From an uncultured Candidatus Midichloriaceae bacterium (GTDB lineage Bacteria > Pseudomonadota > Alphaproteobacteria > Rickettsiales > Midichloriaceae): 26,947 nucleotides of DNA. Each line of letters begins with the position of its first letter. Within the stretch, counting starts at the first letter, position 1. Below are positions 1-8,143 of the stretch, one piece after another. The position numbers were made by a program, and so were the translations under genes. The notes beneath the pieces are model-generated. The model saw only the letters and a list, made by a program, of their open reading frames with translations, searched no databases and was not told the origin of the DNA. The stretch is from the NCBI GenBank assembly GCA_905479795.1, contig CAJQNX010000077.1:1-26947 (forward strand). The letters are read 5' to 3'.

Positions 1-1
1 A

Positions 2-337
2 GTGAAATTGCCAGAGCTACCAAAGCAGGATGCAAAACCAGAAGTGAAATTGCCAGAGCCACCAAAACAGGATGCAAAACCAGAAGTGAAATTGACAGAG
101 CTACCAAAGCAGGATGCAAAACCAGAAGTGAAATTGCCAGAGCTACCAAAGCAGGATGCAAAACCAGAAGTGAAATTGCCAGAGCTACCAAAACAGGATG
201 CAAAACCAGAAGTGAAATTGCCAGAGCTACCAAAGCAGGATGCAAAACCAGAAGTGAAATTGCCAGAGCTACCAAAGCAGGATGCAAAACCAGATGTGAA
301 ATTGACAGAGCCACCAAAACAGAATGCAAAACAGCGT
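2..337 (+). repeat. 42-bp coding tandem repeat (minisatellite), at least 8 units
   Basis: Eight consecutive in-frame 42-bp units, almost identical at the DNA level, with substitutions recurring at the same few sites (Leu/Pro, Pro/Thr, Glu/Asp, Asp/Asn). The last unit is the most diverged. Because the unit is a multiple of three, copy-number changes would keep the frame. The array runs off the 5' edge, so the full count is unknown. Confidence 0.95.
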
Positions 338-1519
338 AAGTTGCCAAAAAAGCAAGTAGGTGCTAAATTAAATAAAAATTTGAAGGATAAAAAAATTTCT
401 AGTAATAAAAAACAACAAGTTTTAAAAAAATCTAATAATATAAAAGATGAAGATAAGTTGGTTAATGCGATCAAACAGCCAAAAACAACAACATCCAAAA
501 TGATACCAAAAAAGAAATCTGATAAATCAATAAGTTATTTTATTGCACCAGAGAAGAATATTGATAATAATTTTAATCCAAAATCTTTCATGAGGAGAAA
601 GCCTTATAATTATGACATAAAGCCCCCTCAATATTTGCTTGATATACAGAAAAAAGGTGCAAAAACCAACATACCTAAATTTATGTTTAAAGATGAGCTT
701 TCAAAATTACTATTTGTTGCGGTTAATGATCAAAATATTGGAGCAATTAAAGGATTATTGCTTAAAGGAGGTAATATTAATGTACAAAATAAAGCTAATG
801 AATATACCCCTTTGATGTATGCTGTTGAAAACAGTAAATTAGATTCATTAAGATATTTGATCTTAAGAGGTGCAAATCCTAATATTATAACATCGAATAA
901 AATGTCTGCATTACATCTAGCAGCTATAACAAGTAATTTAAAGGCATTAAGAATCTTATTAAATGCAGATTCAAATATTTTTATTCAAGATAAATATTAC
1001 AAAACTTTTTTTGATTATGTAGAGCCTAATTATAAAAATATAGTAATCAGTGATATTTTTGATACAAGAAAGGATGCGAGCGTAGCACTAATGGATTTTT
1101 GCATATTAGGGTCTTTAAAAGGGGTGAAATATTCACTTCAAAATAAAGCGAATATTAACTCACAAAATCATAACGGTGATACTCCTTTGATTTTAGCGGT
1201 AAGGAATCACAACTCACAATTGGTTACTTATTTATTAAGTATGGGGGGAGATGAAGTAATAAAAAATAACTATAAAAATGATGCAAAGGCGGTGGCTAAG
1301 CAAAATAAATATACTAAAATTTTAGATATTTTGGAGACAGTGAAATTCAACAAGCATCTCCATCTTTTGGGTGTATCTGAAAATATTATTCCGTATAAAT
1401 TATCAAATGAAGAGAAAGCGCAAATTGAAAAAAATAAAAAAGAAATAGAACATAAGGATTTTGATAATTATTCATCACAGGGTGTTTTAGGGACAATAAA
1501 CAAAAAGGCTAAAAAGTAA
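2..1519 (+). CDS. Ankyrin-repeat protein with a proline/lysine-rich tandem-repeat region (5' partial)
   Basis: The reading frame is open to the window edge, so the true start lies upstream; the GTG at position 2 is only a valine codon inside a repeat. Residues 1-112 are eight copies of a 14-residue unit, VKLPELPKQDAKPE with small changes. Residues about 113-225 are very lysine-rich and probably disordered. Residues about 228-445 hold four or five ankyrin repeats, seen in phrases such as TPLMYAVEN, SALHLAAITSN and TPLILAVRN, several with the usual G-A/G-N turn. The C-terminal 50 residues are charged. Ankyrin proteins bind other proteins and in Rickettsiales are often secreted effectors, but no secretion signal can be judged without the N-terminus. 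The stop is 19 bp before tilS. Confidence 0.9.
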   Translation: MKLPELPKQDAKPEVKLPEPPKQDAKPEVKLTELPKQDAKPEVKLPELPKQDAKPEVKLPELPKQDAKPEVKLPELPKQDAKPEVKLPELPKQDAKPDVKLTEPPKQNAKQRKLPKKQVGAKLNKNLKDKKISSNKKQQVLKKSNNIKDEDKLVNAIKQPKTTTSKMIPKKKSDKSISYFIAPEKNIDNNFNPKSFMRRKPYNYDIKPPQYLLDIQKKGAKTNIPKFMFKDELSKLLFVAVNDQNIGAIKGLLLKGGNINVQNKANEYTPLMYAVENSKLDSLRYLILRGANPNIITSNKMSALHLAAITSNLKALRILLNADSNIFIQDKYYKTFFDYVEPNYKNIVISDIFDTRKDASVALMDFCILGSLKGVKYSLQNKANINSQNHNGDTPLILAVRNHNSQLVTYLLSMGGDEVIKNNYKNDAKAVAKQNKYTKILDILETVKFNKHLHLLGVSENIIPYKLSNEEKAQIEKNKKEIEHKDFDNYSSQGVLGTINKKAKK

Positions 1520-1538
1520 TATTTTATCTATTTGAACT

Positions 1539-2834
1539 GTGGAGCTTAACTACACCAACTTCAACAATAAACTAATTAACTTTATAAATTTATCAAAATT
1601 AAAAAAGCTTGCTGTTTCTTTGTCTGGAGGAGCAGATAGCATGTGTCTGACTTTTCTATTAGATAAATTTTGCAGGCAAAATAATATATTTTTGATGGCA
1701 ATTACTATTGATCATAAATTAAGGGCAGAGTCTACACTGGAAGCTAATAAGATTTCTAAATATCTAAAAAAATATGATATAAATCATATAACATTAACTT
1801 GGCATCATAATGATATTAAAGCGAATATTCAAAATGAAGCTAGAAATGCAAGGTATAAAATACTTTGCGATTATTGCAAAGAAAATGATATAGACAATTT
1901 ATTTGTTGGGCATACATTTGATGATCAAGCAGAAACAGTGTTATTAAGGATATTAAGAGGTAGTGGAATTGATGGCGTTAGTGGAATTGATGCTTTAACT
2001 ATTATGAACGAGGTGAAAATAATTAGACCTCTTTTATCATTTAAAAAAATTCAGATTTTAGATTTTTTAAAAAAAGAAAGATTAATATGGTTTGAGGATG
2101 AATCAAATAAAAACACAAAATATGATAGAGTCAAAATTAGAAATTTAATTAGTCAGCTAGATAAGGATTTTAAATTTACAGAAAGGTTGAATTTACTTTC
2201 TTACAACGCAAAAAGAGCCAAAAATTTTATTAATTCTTATGTCGTAAAAGTATTTGAAAAACATTGCATTGCTGGAGATTTAGGATTCATATCTATAAAA
2301 CAATCTAGTTTTAATAATTTAGATGAAGAAATTCAATTAAGATTGATAAATTACATTATAAGATATGTCAAAAATGAACCATTGACATACCCAATTAGAT
2401 TAGAAAGTCTTAAGGTTGTATTAGCAAATCTACAAAAAGTTGATGATAAAAAATTTACTTTGTCTAATTGTGAAATATTACTTCACAAAAATAGTATATA
2501 TTTTTATAGGGAACCAAAATTTATAGAATCAAGAAAGCAATTATTGATTGGTAATAATTTGTGGGATAAGAGCTATCAAATTTCAATTAATTCTGAAGGC
2601 TTTGAGATTTCCAAATTAACAAAAGAGTTTTGGCATAAAATTAGACCAAAAAATTTCATCCACAAAGTACCAGGAGATATAGTATTCTCTACTCCAATAA
2701 TATTTTCGGAAATTAAGGGGGTATATATATTGCCATTGAGCAATATAGTGAGTTCATTAAACAATTCAAAATTAAATATCAAAATCAAAGTTACTCACAT
2801 ATTATCCAAATCTTCTTTTGAAATTTGTTGTTAA
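1539..2834 (+). CDS. tilS: tRNA(Ile)-lysidine synthetase TilS
   Basis: TilS uses ATP to attach lysine to C34 of the CAU-anticodon tRNA-Ile, so that it reads AUA and is charged with isoleucine. This is essential in an AT-rich genome where AUA codons are common. The N-terminal PP-loop SGGADS is at residues 29-34, followed by the family patterns TIDHKLR, EARNARY and GHTFDDQAETVLLRILRGSG, and DESN before the central domain. At 431 residues it matches the full-length family, including the C-terminal domains. The GTG start is chosen because it is the first start in frame after the upstream stop and leaves a normal N-terminus. It probably belongs to the same transcription unit as the flanking genes. 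Confidence 0.95.
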   Translation: MELNYTNFNNKLINFINLSKLKKLAVSLSGGADSMCLTFLLDKFCRQNNIFLMAITIDHKLRAESTLEANKISKYLKKYDINHITLTWHHNDIKANIQNEARNARYKILCDYCKENDIDNLFVGHTFDDQAETVLLRILRGSGIDGVSGIDALTIMNEVKIIRPLLSFKKIQILDFLKKERLIWFEDESNKNTKYDRVKIRNLISQLDKDFKFTERLNLLSYNAKRAKNFINSYVVKVFEKHCIAGDLGFISIKQSSFNNLDEEIQLRLINYIIRYVKNEPLTYPIRLESLKVVLANLQKVDDKKFTLSNCEILLHKNSIYFYREPKFIESRKQLLIGNNLWDKSYQISINSEGFEISKLTKEFWHKIRPKNFIHKVPGDIVFSTPIIFSEIKGVYILPLSNIVSSLNNSKLNIKIKVTHILSKSSFEICC

Positions 2835-2879
2835 AAGCAGTAGAATATAATATCAACATGGTAAAAATCTATTATAGAA

Positions 2880-4227
2880 GTGCAGGGGCAAAAACAAATA
2901 CAAAAGCTATCTCAAAAGATGGTTTTATCCAGAAATATGCAACAATCTATAAATATTCTTAGTATGCAGACAATTGATCTTAAAAATTTTATAGAAAAAG
3001 AAATTATAGAAAATCCGTTTTTAGAAATGGATGATAGTATGAATTTTGATAATAATTCTATTAATGATAGATTAACTAGTTGTGAACAATCAGGGAAGGA
3101 TAATAATTTTAACCAAGAGGAGTTGCTTTCTAAATTAGTTGAAAAAGCATTAACTTTAAAAGAGCATGTTATTTCTCAGATAAATTTAAGTTTTCAAAAA
3201 GATGAGGATAAGTCAATCGCCTATTATGTTACTGATATGCTTGATGAAAATGGATATCTCAGAAAACCCGAACAAACCATTGCCGAGGAATTAAAAATTC
3301 CATTTAAAAAATTTGATACGGTAATTAAAACATTAAAAACCTTTGATCCATCGGGTGTATTTTCAAAAAATTTAGAAGAATGTTTGAAAATACAGGCTAT
3401 CGAAAAAAAAATATATAATGCAAAATTCCAAAAACTTTTAGATAACCTAGATTTACTTGCTAAGTTGGATTTTAAATCCTTAAAAAAAGCTTGTAAACTC
3501 AAGGAGGAGGATTTAAAAATCTTAATTTCAGAGCTTAAAAAGCTAAATCCCAAGCCTGGTAGAGATTTTATAACTAATGGTGTTCAAATTGCCATACCAG
3601 AAATTATGATTAAAGGAGATAAAGAGCATGGATTTTACCCGATTTTAAATGACAATGCGATTCCGAATTGTTTTTATCAAAATTATATTAATAATAAAAA
3701 TTTAAGTTCTGACGAAAAAGAATTTTGTTCAAAAAATAAAAAAAACGGCGATTGAAATAATTAGTGCACTAAATAAAAGGCAAAAATTACTGTTAAATGT
3801 TGCTGAAAAAATATTAAAATTCCAGTATGAATTTTTTGCAAATGGAGTGAATTTTTTAAAACCTTTGGTCATTACAGATATAGCTAAAAAGCTTGAAGTA
3901 AATGAAAGTACTATAAGTAGAATAGGTAATAAATTTATTGAAACACCACATGGTGTATTTGAAATAAAATTTTTCTTTTCTTCAAAAATTAAAGCGGAAT
4001 TTACAGAAAGTCATCATTCTAGCACTTCAGTAAAAAATAAAATTAAAGATGTTGTTTTAAATGAAGAAAAGAACAATATATTGTCCGATCAAGCTATAAG
4101 TGGTATATTGAGTGAGCATCATAATATTTCAATTTCACGAAGAACTGTGACTAAATATAGAGAGGCTATAAAAATTCCATCATCAGCAATTAGAAAAAGA
4201 TTAAGTAAAATGAATTTAGAACAATGA
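2880..4227 (+). pseudogene. rpoN: RNA polymerase sigma-54 factor RpoN, split by a single-base frameshift
   Basis: Sigma-54 directs RNA polymerase to -24/-12 promoters and needs an ATP-driven activator. The first frame (GTG 2880, stop 3755) carries the glutamine-rich activator-contact region (MQGQKQIQKLSQKMV...) and the core-binding domain. The second frame carries the rest of that domain, the helix-turn-helix ITDIAKKLEVNESTISR and an RpoN box, SRRTVTKYREA, close to the family's ARRTVAKYRE. Removing one A from the A8 run at 3738-3745 joins the two halves into one 448-residue protein (…SKNKKTAIEIISALNKRQ…), a normal RpoN length with all domains intact. It is therefore either a very recent pseudogene, a sequencing error, or a gene rescued by transcript slippage. 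Its stop overlaps murF (ATGA). Confidence 0.88.
3738..3745 (+). other. A8 homopolymer at the rpoN frame break (possible slippage site)
   Basis: The run AAAAAATAAAAAAAAC (3731-3746) is where the sigma-54 frame changes from the 2880 frame to the next. Deleting one A gives a continuous, family-like protein. Poly(A) slippage by RNA polymerase is known to rescue such genes in AT-rich endosymbionts; whether it happens here is inference. Confidence 0.6.
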
Positions 4228-5612
4228 AGAAAATTTTATGGGATATAAATGAAATAGGTAAGGCATTAAATTGGACTGCAAAGTCTGAATTTATAATTCC
4301 AATTACTGGGGTTTCAATAGATTCAAGAACCATTGAAAAGGGAGACATGTTTTTTGCATTGTCAGGTGAAAATTTTAATGGAAATGATTTTATTGATGAT
4401 GCAATACAAAAAGGAGCTAGTGTATGTATCTCAGATGATATCAAGAGGGTGAATTCGTCAAATGTTAAAAAGGTGATACAAGTTGAAAATGTTTTAAACG
4501 CTTTAAATTCTCTTGCAATATATAGGAGGAAATCTTTAAAGGGTATAGTGATTGGAATAACAGGCAGCCTTGGAAAAACAAGTACTAAAGAGATGTTTAA
4601 GCTAGCACTTTCTTCATGTGGAAGGATATTTGCAACAAAAAAGAATTTGAACAATCATTATGGAGTACCTCTGTCATTAATTAGCTGTCCTAAAGATGTT
4701 GATTTTTGTATATTAGAATTAGGAATGAGTGCCAAGGGAGAGATTGCAAATCTTACTAAAATATCCAAACCTAATATAGCTATTATTACTAATATATATC
4801 CTGTGCATTTGGAATTTTTTGATTCTACTGAGGAAATTGCTTACGCAAAATCAGAAATTTTTGAAAATATGACGCAGCCTGGTTTTGGGATAATAAATAG
4901 TAATTCTAATCACTTTGATGTCCAAAATAATCAAGCTAAAAAATATGAAGTCGAAATGCATACATTTGGCAAAGACGCAGATGCAAATTGCTATATAAAA
5001 AGCATAGATAGGCATGATAAAATCCATAAAACAGCTTATATCAATTGTTACAATAAAAACTATGAGCAAAAGTTTGATGTTAATGTTGGAGAGCATTTAA
5101 TATTTAATTCATTAGCAATATTTATTTGTGCTATTTCCTTAAATCTTAACTTAAGTTCTATACAAAAATCGCTTGAAAATTTTAAACCTCAATCTGGTAG
5201 AGGAGAGGTGATTAATTTGAAAAATAATATTAAACTAGTGGATGAGTCCTATAACTCGAGTCCTGAGGCAGTTGCTTCTGCATTGCAAAATTTAAAATCA
5301 CTAAAAACTAATAGCTCTCGGATTATTGCTATACTTGGAGATATGAAAGAGTTGGGAGAGAAAGAGATAGATTTTCACAAAAATATTGAGCTTGATGGAG
5401 TTGATGAAATTTTTTGCGTAGGTAAATTAATGGAAAGCCTGTATAGCAATTCCGATCAAGTTATCAGAGGGGCGTATACTGAAAATTCTACTCAGATGGC
5501 TGAAATTATTACTGACTATATAAGAGAAGATGATATAATACTAATTAAAGGATCTTTTAGTATGAACATGAAATTGATTGTTGATAAAATTAAAAAAGAG
5601 TTTAAGCAATGA
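4224..5612 (+). CDS. murF: UDP-N-acetylmuramoyl-tripeptide--D-alanyl-D-alanine ligase MurF
   Basis: MurF adds D-Ala-D-Ala to UDP-MurNAc-tripeptide in the cytoplasm, the last soluble step in making the peptidoglycan precursor. The N-terminal substrate domain has the family pattern VSIDSRTIEKGDMFFAL. The ATP-binding loop GITGSLGKTSTKEM begins at about residue 111. ILELGMSAKGEI, TNIYPVHLEFF and DESYNSSPEAV follow in the Mur-ligase order, and ILGDMKELGE lies in the C-terminal domain. At 462 residues it is full length. It overlaps rpoN by four bases at its start and the Fe-S carrier gene by four bases at its end, which implies translational coupling. With mltG downstream, it suggests the cell still makes some peptidoglycan. 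Confidence 0.96.
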   Translation: MKKILWDINEIGKALNWTAKSEFIIPITGVSIDSRTIEKGDMFFALSGENFNGNDFIDDAIQKGASVCISDDIKRVNSSNVKKVIQVENVLNALNSLAIYRRKSLKGIVIGITGSLGKTSTKEMFKLALSSCGRIFATKKNLNNHYGVPLSLISCPKDVDFCILELGMSAKGEIANLTKISKPNIAIITNIYPVHLEFFDSTEEIAYAKSEIFENMTQPGFGIINSNSNHFDVQNNQAKKYEVEMHTFGKDADANCYIKSIDRHDKIHKTAYINCYNKNYEQKFDVNVGEHLIFNSLAIFICAISLNLNLSSIQKSLENFKPQSGRGEVINLKNNIKLVDESYNSSPEAVASALQNLKSLKTNSSRIIAILGDMKELGEKEIDFHKNIELDGVDEIFCVGKLMESLYSNSDQVIRGAYTENSTQMAEIITDYIREDDIILIKGSFSMNMKLIVDKIKKEFKQ

Positions 5613-5944
5613 AGAAGGATATAATTTCAATTACAAATTCTGCAGCAGATCACATTAGGGAGCTACTTGAAAAAGACAGCAAAAAGCCAATTGGTATTGG
5701 TATTAATGTCGAGACTGGCGGTTGTTCAGGCAGTAAATATAAGTTTGAATATATTTATCAGAAAAAGGATCTTGATGAAGAAGTGAACGATAAGGGGGTG
5801 AGAGTTTTTATTAATCCAAGTGCTGTATTGAAAATTTTTGGAACAAAACTTGATTATTTAGATGAAAAGATTCAATCGGGCTTTGTCTTTGTTAATCCTA
5901 ATGAAAAGGGTAAATGTGGTTGTGGTGAATCTGTGTTGTTATAA
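5609..5944 (+). CDS. A-type iron-sulfur cluster carrier (IscA/ErpA/SufA family)
   Basis: This small protein carries Fe-S clusters from the assembly scaffold to apoproteins. It is 111 residues with the three conserved cysteines of the family: Cys39 in GGCSGSKY, and Cys103 and Cys105 in KCGCGES near the C-terminus. The start is the ATG overlapping the murF stop. The sequence alone does not separate IscA, ErpA and SufA, and no other isc or suf gene is next to it. It ends the first gene block: the next gene has its own promoter after a 111-bp gap. Confidence 0.93.
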   Translation: MKKDIISITNSAADHIRELLEKDSKKPIGIGINVETGGCSGSKYKFEYIYQKKDLDEEVNDKGVRVFINPSAVLKIFGTKLDYLDEKIQSGFVFVNPNEKGKCGCGESVLL

Positions 5945-6031
5945 TAATTGTTTGCATTAATGCCACCTTAATTGTTGAGAAAGTTTTAAAAAGCTTTACA
6001 ATTCCATTTATCTATGTAGGTTATTTGGGTA

Positions 6032-6037
6032 TATAAT
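6032..6037 (+). promoter_or_regulatory. -10 box (TATAAT) before the MFS-hydrolase fusion gene
   Basis: A perfect TATAAT sits 18 bp before the ATG at 6056. The -35 is weak (TTTATC at about 6007, spacer 19). The predicted leader is only about 12 nt, with a poor GGGA ribosome site. It is the only good -10 in the 111-bp gap, which otherwise shows nothing recognisable. Confidence 0.45.
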
Positions 6038-6055
6038 TTTTGGGAATAGATTATT

Positions 6056-8074
6056 ATGTCATATAGCAACAATAAACTCACAAGGTATCAAAAAGAGGCG
6101 GTAGCTATAATATCGTTAGGGACGTTTTTGGAGTACTTTGATTTAATGATTTATGTTCATATGTCGGTTCTTCTTAACGATCTATTTTTTCCAAAAACAG
6201 ACCCCACGGTCGCTAAGCTAATAGGTGCAACAGCTTTTTGTTTAACATACGTATTAAGACCAGTTGCAGGAATAGTAATTGGTAGAATTGGTGATATAGT
6301 AGGAAGAAAATTCACGATAATAATTACTACTTCCATAATGGCGATATCATGTCTAATCATGGCGACGCTCCCGACGTATGCTGAGGTAGGGATATATGCA
6401 ACACTAGGTGTTATGTTATGTAGAATGCTGCAGGGATTTTCCTCAATGGGTGAATTGATGGGGGCACAACTCTATTTAACAGAAATATTAAAGCCAGCGC
6501 ACAGAAGTGTAGCGTCTGGTATAGCGGTTTTTGGTGCAAGGATAGGTGAATTTGCAGCTTTAGGAGTGGCTTCATTTGCATTGTCAATGAATTATAATTG
6601 GAGATTGGCATTTTGGATTGGTGCAGTAATAGCCTTTGTTGGTTTTTTTGCAAGAATAAGATTGAGGGAAACACCTGAGTTTACGAATTATCAACAGAGA
6701 ATGAAAAATAAGGGGTTGTCTGATGAGTTAAGTTATGAAATAAAGGACAAACATAGTGAAAAAACAGATAAAAAAACTCTACTCGCCTTTGCATTTACCG
6801 AATTTCATATTCCAATGTGTTTTTATATAACATATATTTTTCTTGGTAATTTTATGAAAGAGAATTTAGGTATGTCATCAATACAAGTGATTAATCATAA
6901 TTTGAAAATTTCTATTATATTGGCTATATGTGTTCTTGTTATTGCACTTCTTTCAAGAAAAATTCACCCGATAAAAATTGCTATTGTCACAGCTTTGTTT
7001 TTTAGTATTTCATTACCATTTATTCCATATTGGCTCAATAATATTACGACCCCCCTGATGGTATTTTATTTGCAGATAGTAATTTATTCTTTTGGTTTAT
7101 CAACCTGTGGAACTTTGGATGCAATACAGTATAAATACTTTCCAGTGCAAAAACGTTTTCAGTCCATTGCCATAACATTTGGTATAGCAAATCCATTGTC
7201 TTTTGCGATAGTTTCTTTTGGGTTAATACCACTTGTGAGTTATCTTGGCAGTTATGCTCTGTGGGTGATATTGATACCAGCTGTTATAGGTTATTGGTGG
7301 GCAATTAATTATTATAAAAAGTTAGAGATTAAAACGGGCAGATATCACGATTACCCAAATGAAGATTTCCCACATAAGGATACAGCGGGGAAAATGGAAG
7401 ATAATGAATATGAAAATTTGGAGGATGAATATGAAGCATTCAGTCATAGATGTGAATACTCAACAAATTTAATGAATAAGTTGGATGAATTTAGCAAGGA
7501 AGATAATGTGAAGCTAAATATGAAGCTGATAGGAAAAGCAATTACGTTTGCTAAGAAATGGCATGGCACACAGATGAGGAAAACAGGAGATCATCCATTT
7601 TATTGGCACCCTCTTAAGGTGGCTGAGATGGTGGCAGAACGTTATTGCAAAACGGATGTGATAGTTGCAGCAATACTGCACGATGTAGTGGAGGATTCAG
7701 AGTGTACAGTGGAGTTGATAGAGAGTGAGTTTAATGTTCGGATAGCTCAAATAGTAGACAGATTGACAAATAAGATATTTGAAAATGGAAAGCGTATAAA
7801 GCTAACACTTGAGGAAACATTAAATAGATTACAAGAAGTTGAAGATATGGAAGCATTGTTGATAAAACAAATGGATAGAGTGCATAATTTGGAAACAATT
7901 GAAGGATTGAAGCCAGATAAACAGAAGAAGATGGCAGATGAGAGTAACAATTATTTTGTGAAACTTATTGCAATAATAGGAGATAAACTTGGTATACATG
8001 GCAAAGTCAATCTTGAAAATAAGATGTTCCAGTACTGTGGTGATGTTTTGAAGAAAAAAATTAATAAAGATTGA
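6056..8074 (+). CDS. MFS (ProP-type) transporter fused to a RelA/SpoT-like (p)ppGpp hydrolase domain
   Basis: One uninterrupted 672-residue frame. Residues about 1-430 form a twelve-helix major facilitator of the metabolite:H+ symporter (ProP) type. It has the start FLEYFDLMIYVH, the helix 2-3 loop GRIGDIVGRK, CRMLQGFSSMGE and RETPEF after helix 6. A charged linker (about 435-490) leads to a cytoplasmic HD domain. That domain has HGTQMRKTGDHPFYWHPLKVAE, then LHDVVED at about 541-547 and DRVHN at about 607-611. These are the metal-binding and catalytic motifs of SpoT/MESH1 (p)ppGpp hydrolases. No synthetase domain is present. The fusion suggests transport tied to alarmone or nucleotide hydrolysis at the membrane. 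Codons are visibly less AT-biased than in neighbouring genes, which hints at transfer. The transported substrate is unknown. Confidence 0.9.
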   Translation: MSYSNNKLTRYQKEAVAIISLGTFLEYFDLMIYVHMSVLLNDLFFPKTDPTVAKLIGATAFCLTYVLRPVAGIVIGRIGDIVGRKFTIIITTSIMAISCLIMATLPTYAEVGIYATLGVMLCRMLQGFSSMGELMGAQLYLTEILKPAHRSVASGIAVFGARIGEFAALGVASFALSMNYNWRLAFWIGAVIAFVGFFARIRLRETPEFTNYQQRMKNKGLSDELSYEIKDKHSEKTDKKTLLAFAFTEFHIPMCFYITYIFLGNFMKENLGMSSIQVINHNLKISIILAICVLVIALLSRKIHPIKIAIVTALFFSISLPFIPYWLNNITTPLMVFYLQIVIYSFGLSTCGTLDAIQYKYFPVQKRFQSIAITFGIANPLSFAIVSFGLIPLVSYLGSYALWVILIPAVIGYWWAINYYKKLEIKTGRYHDYPNEDFPHKDTAGKMEDNEYENLEDEYEAFSHRCEYSTNLMNKLDEFSKEDNVKLNMKLIGKAITFAKKWHGTQMRKTGDHPFYWHPLKVAEMVAERYCKTDVIVAAILHDVVEDSECTVELIESEFNVRIAQIVDRLTNKIFENGKRIKLTLEETLNRLQEVEDMEALLIKQMDRVHNLETIEGLKPDKQKKMADESNNYFVKLIAIIGDKLGIHGKVNLENKMFQYCGDVLKKKINKD

Positions 8075-8082
8075 ATTATTTA

Positions 8083-8110
8083 TTGACAAATAGATTTAGT
8101 TGCATACTAT
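8083..8110 (+). promoter_or_regulatory. Sigma-70-type promoter of the pyrimidine operon
   Basis: A perfect -35 TTGACA (8083-8088) is followed after 16 bp by TACTAT (8105-8110), four of six matches to TATAAT. The predicted transcript starts near 8117, giving a leader of about 27 nt before the ATG at 8144. It lies in the 69-bp gap after the fusion gene and is the best promoter-like sequence upstream of the following nine genes. Confidence 0.6.
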
Positions 8111-8143
8111 CGCTCGTTAGGTAAAAAATAAAACAGGTAACAA

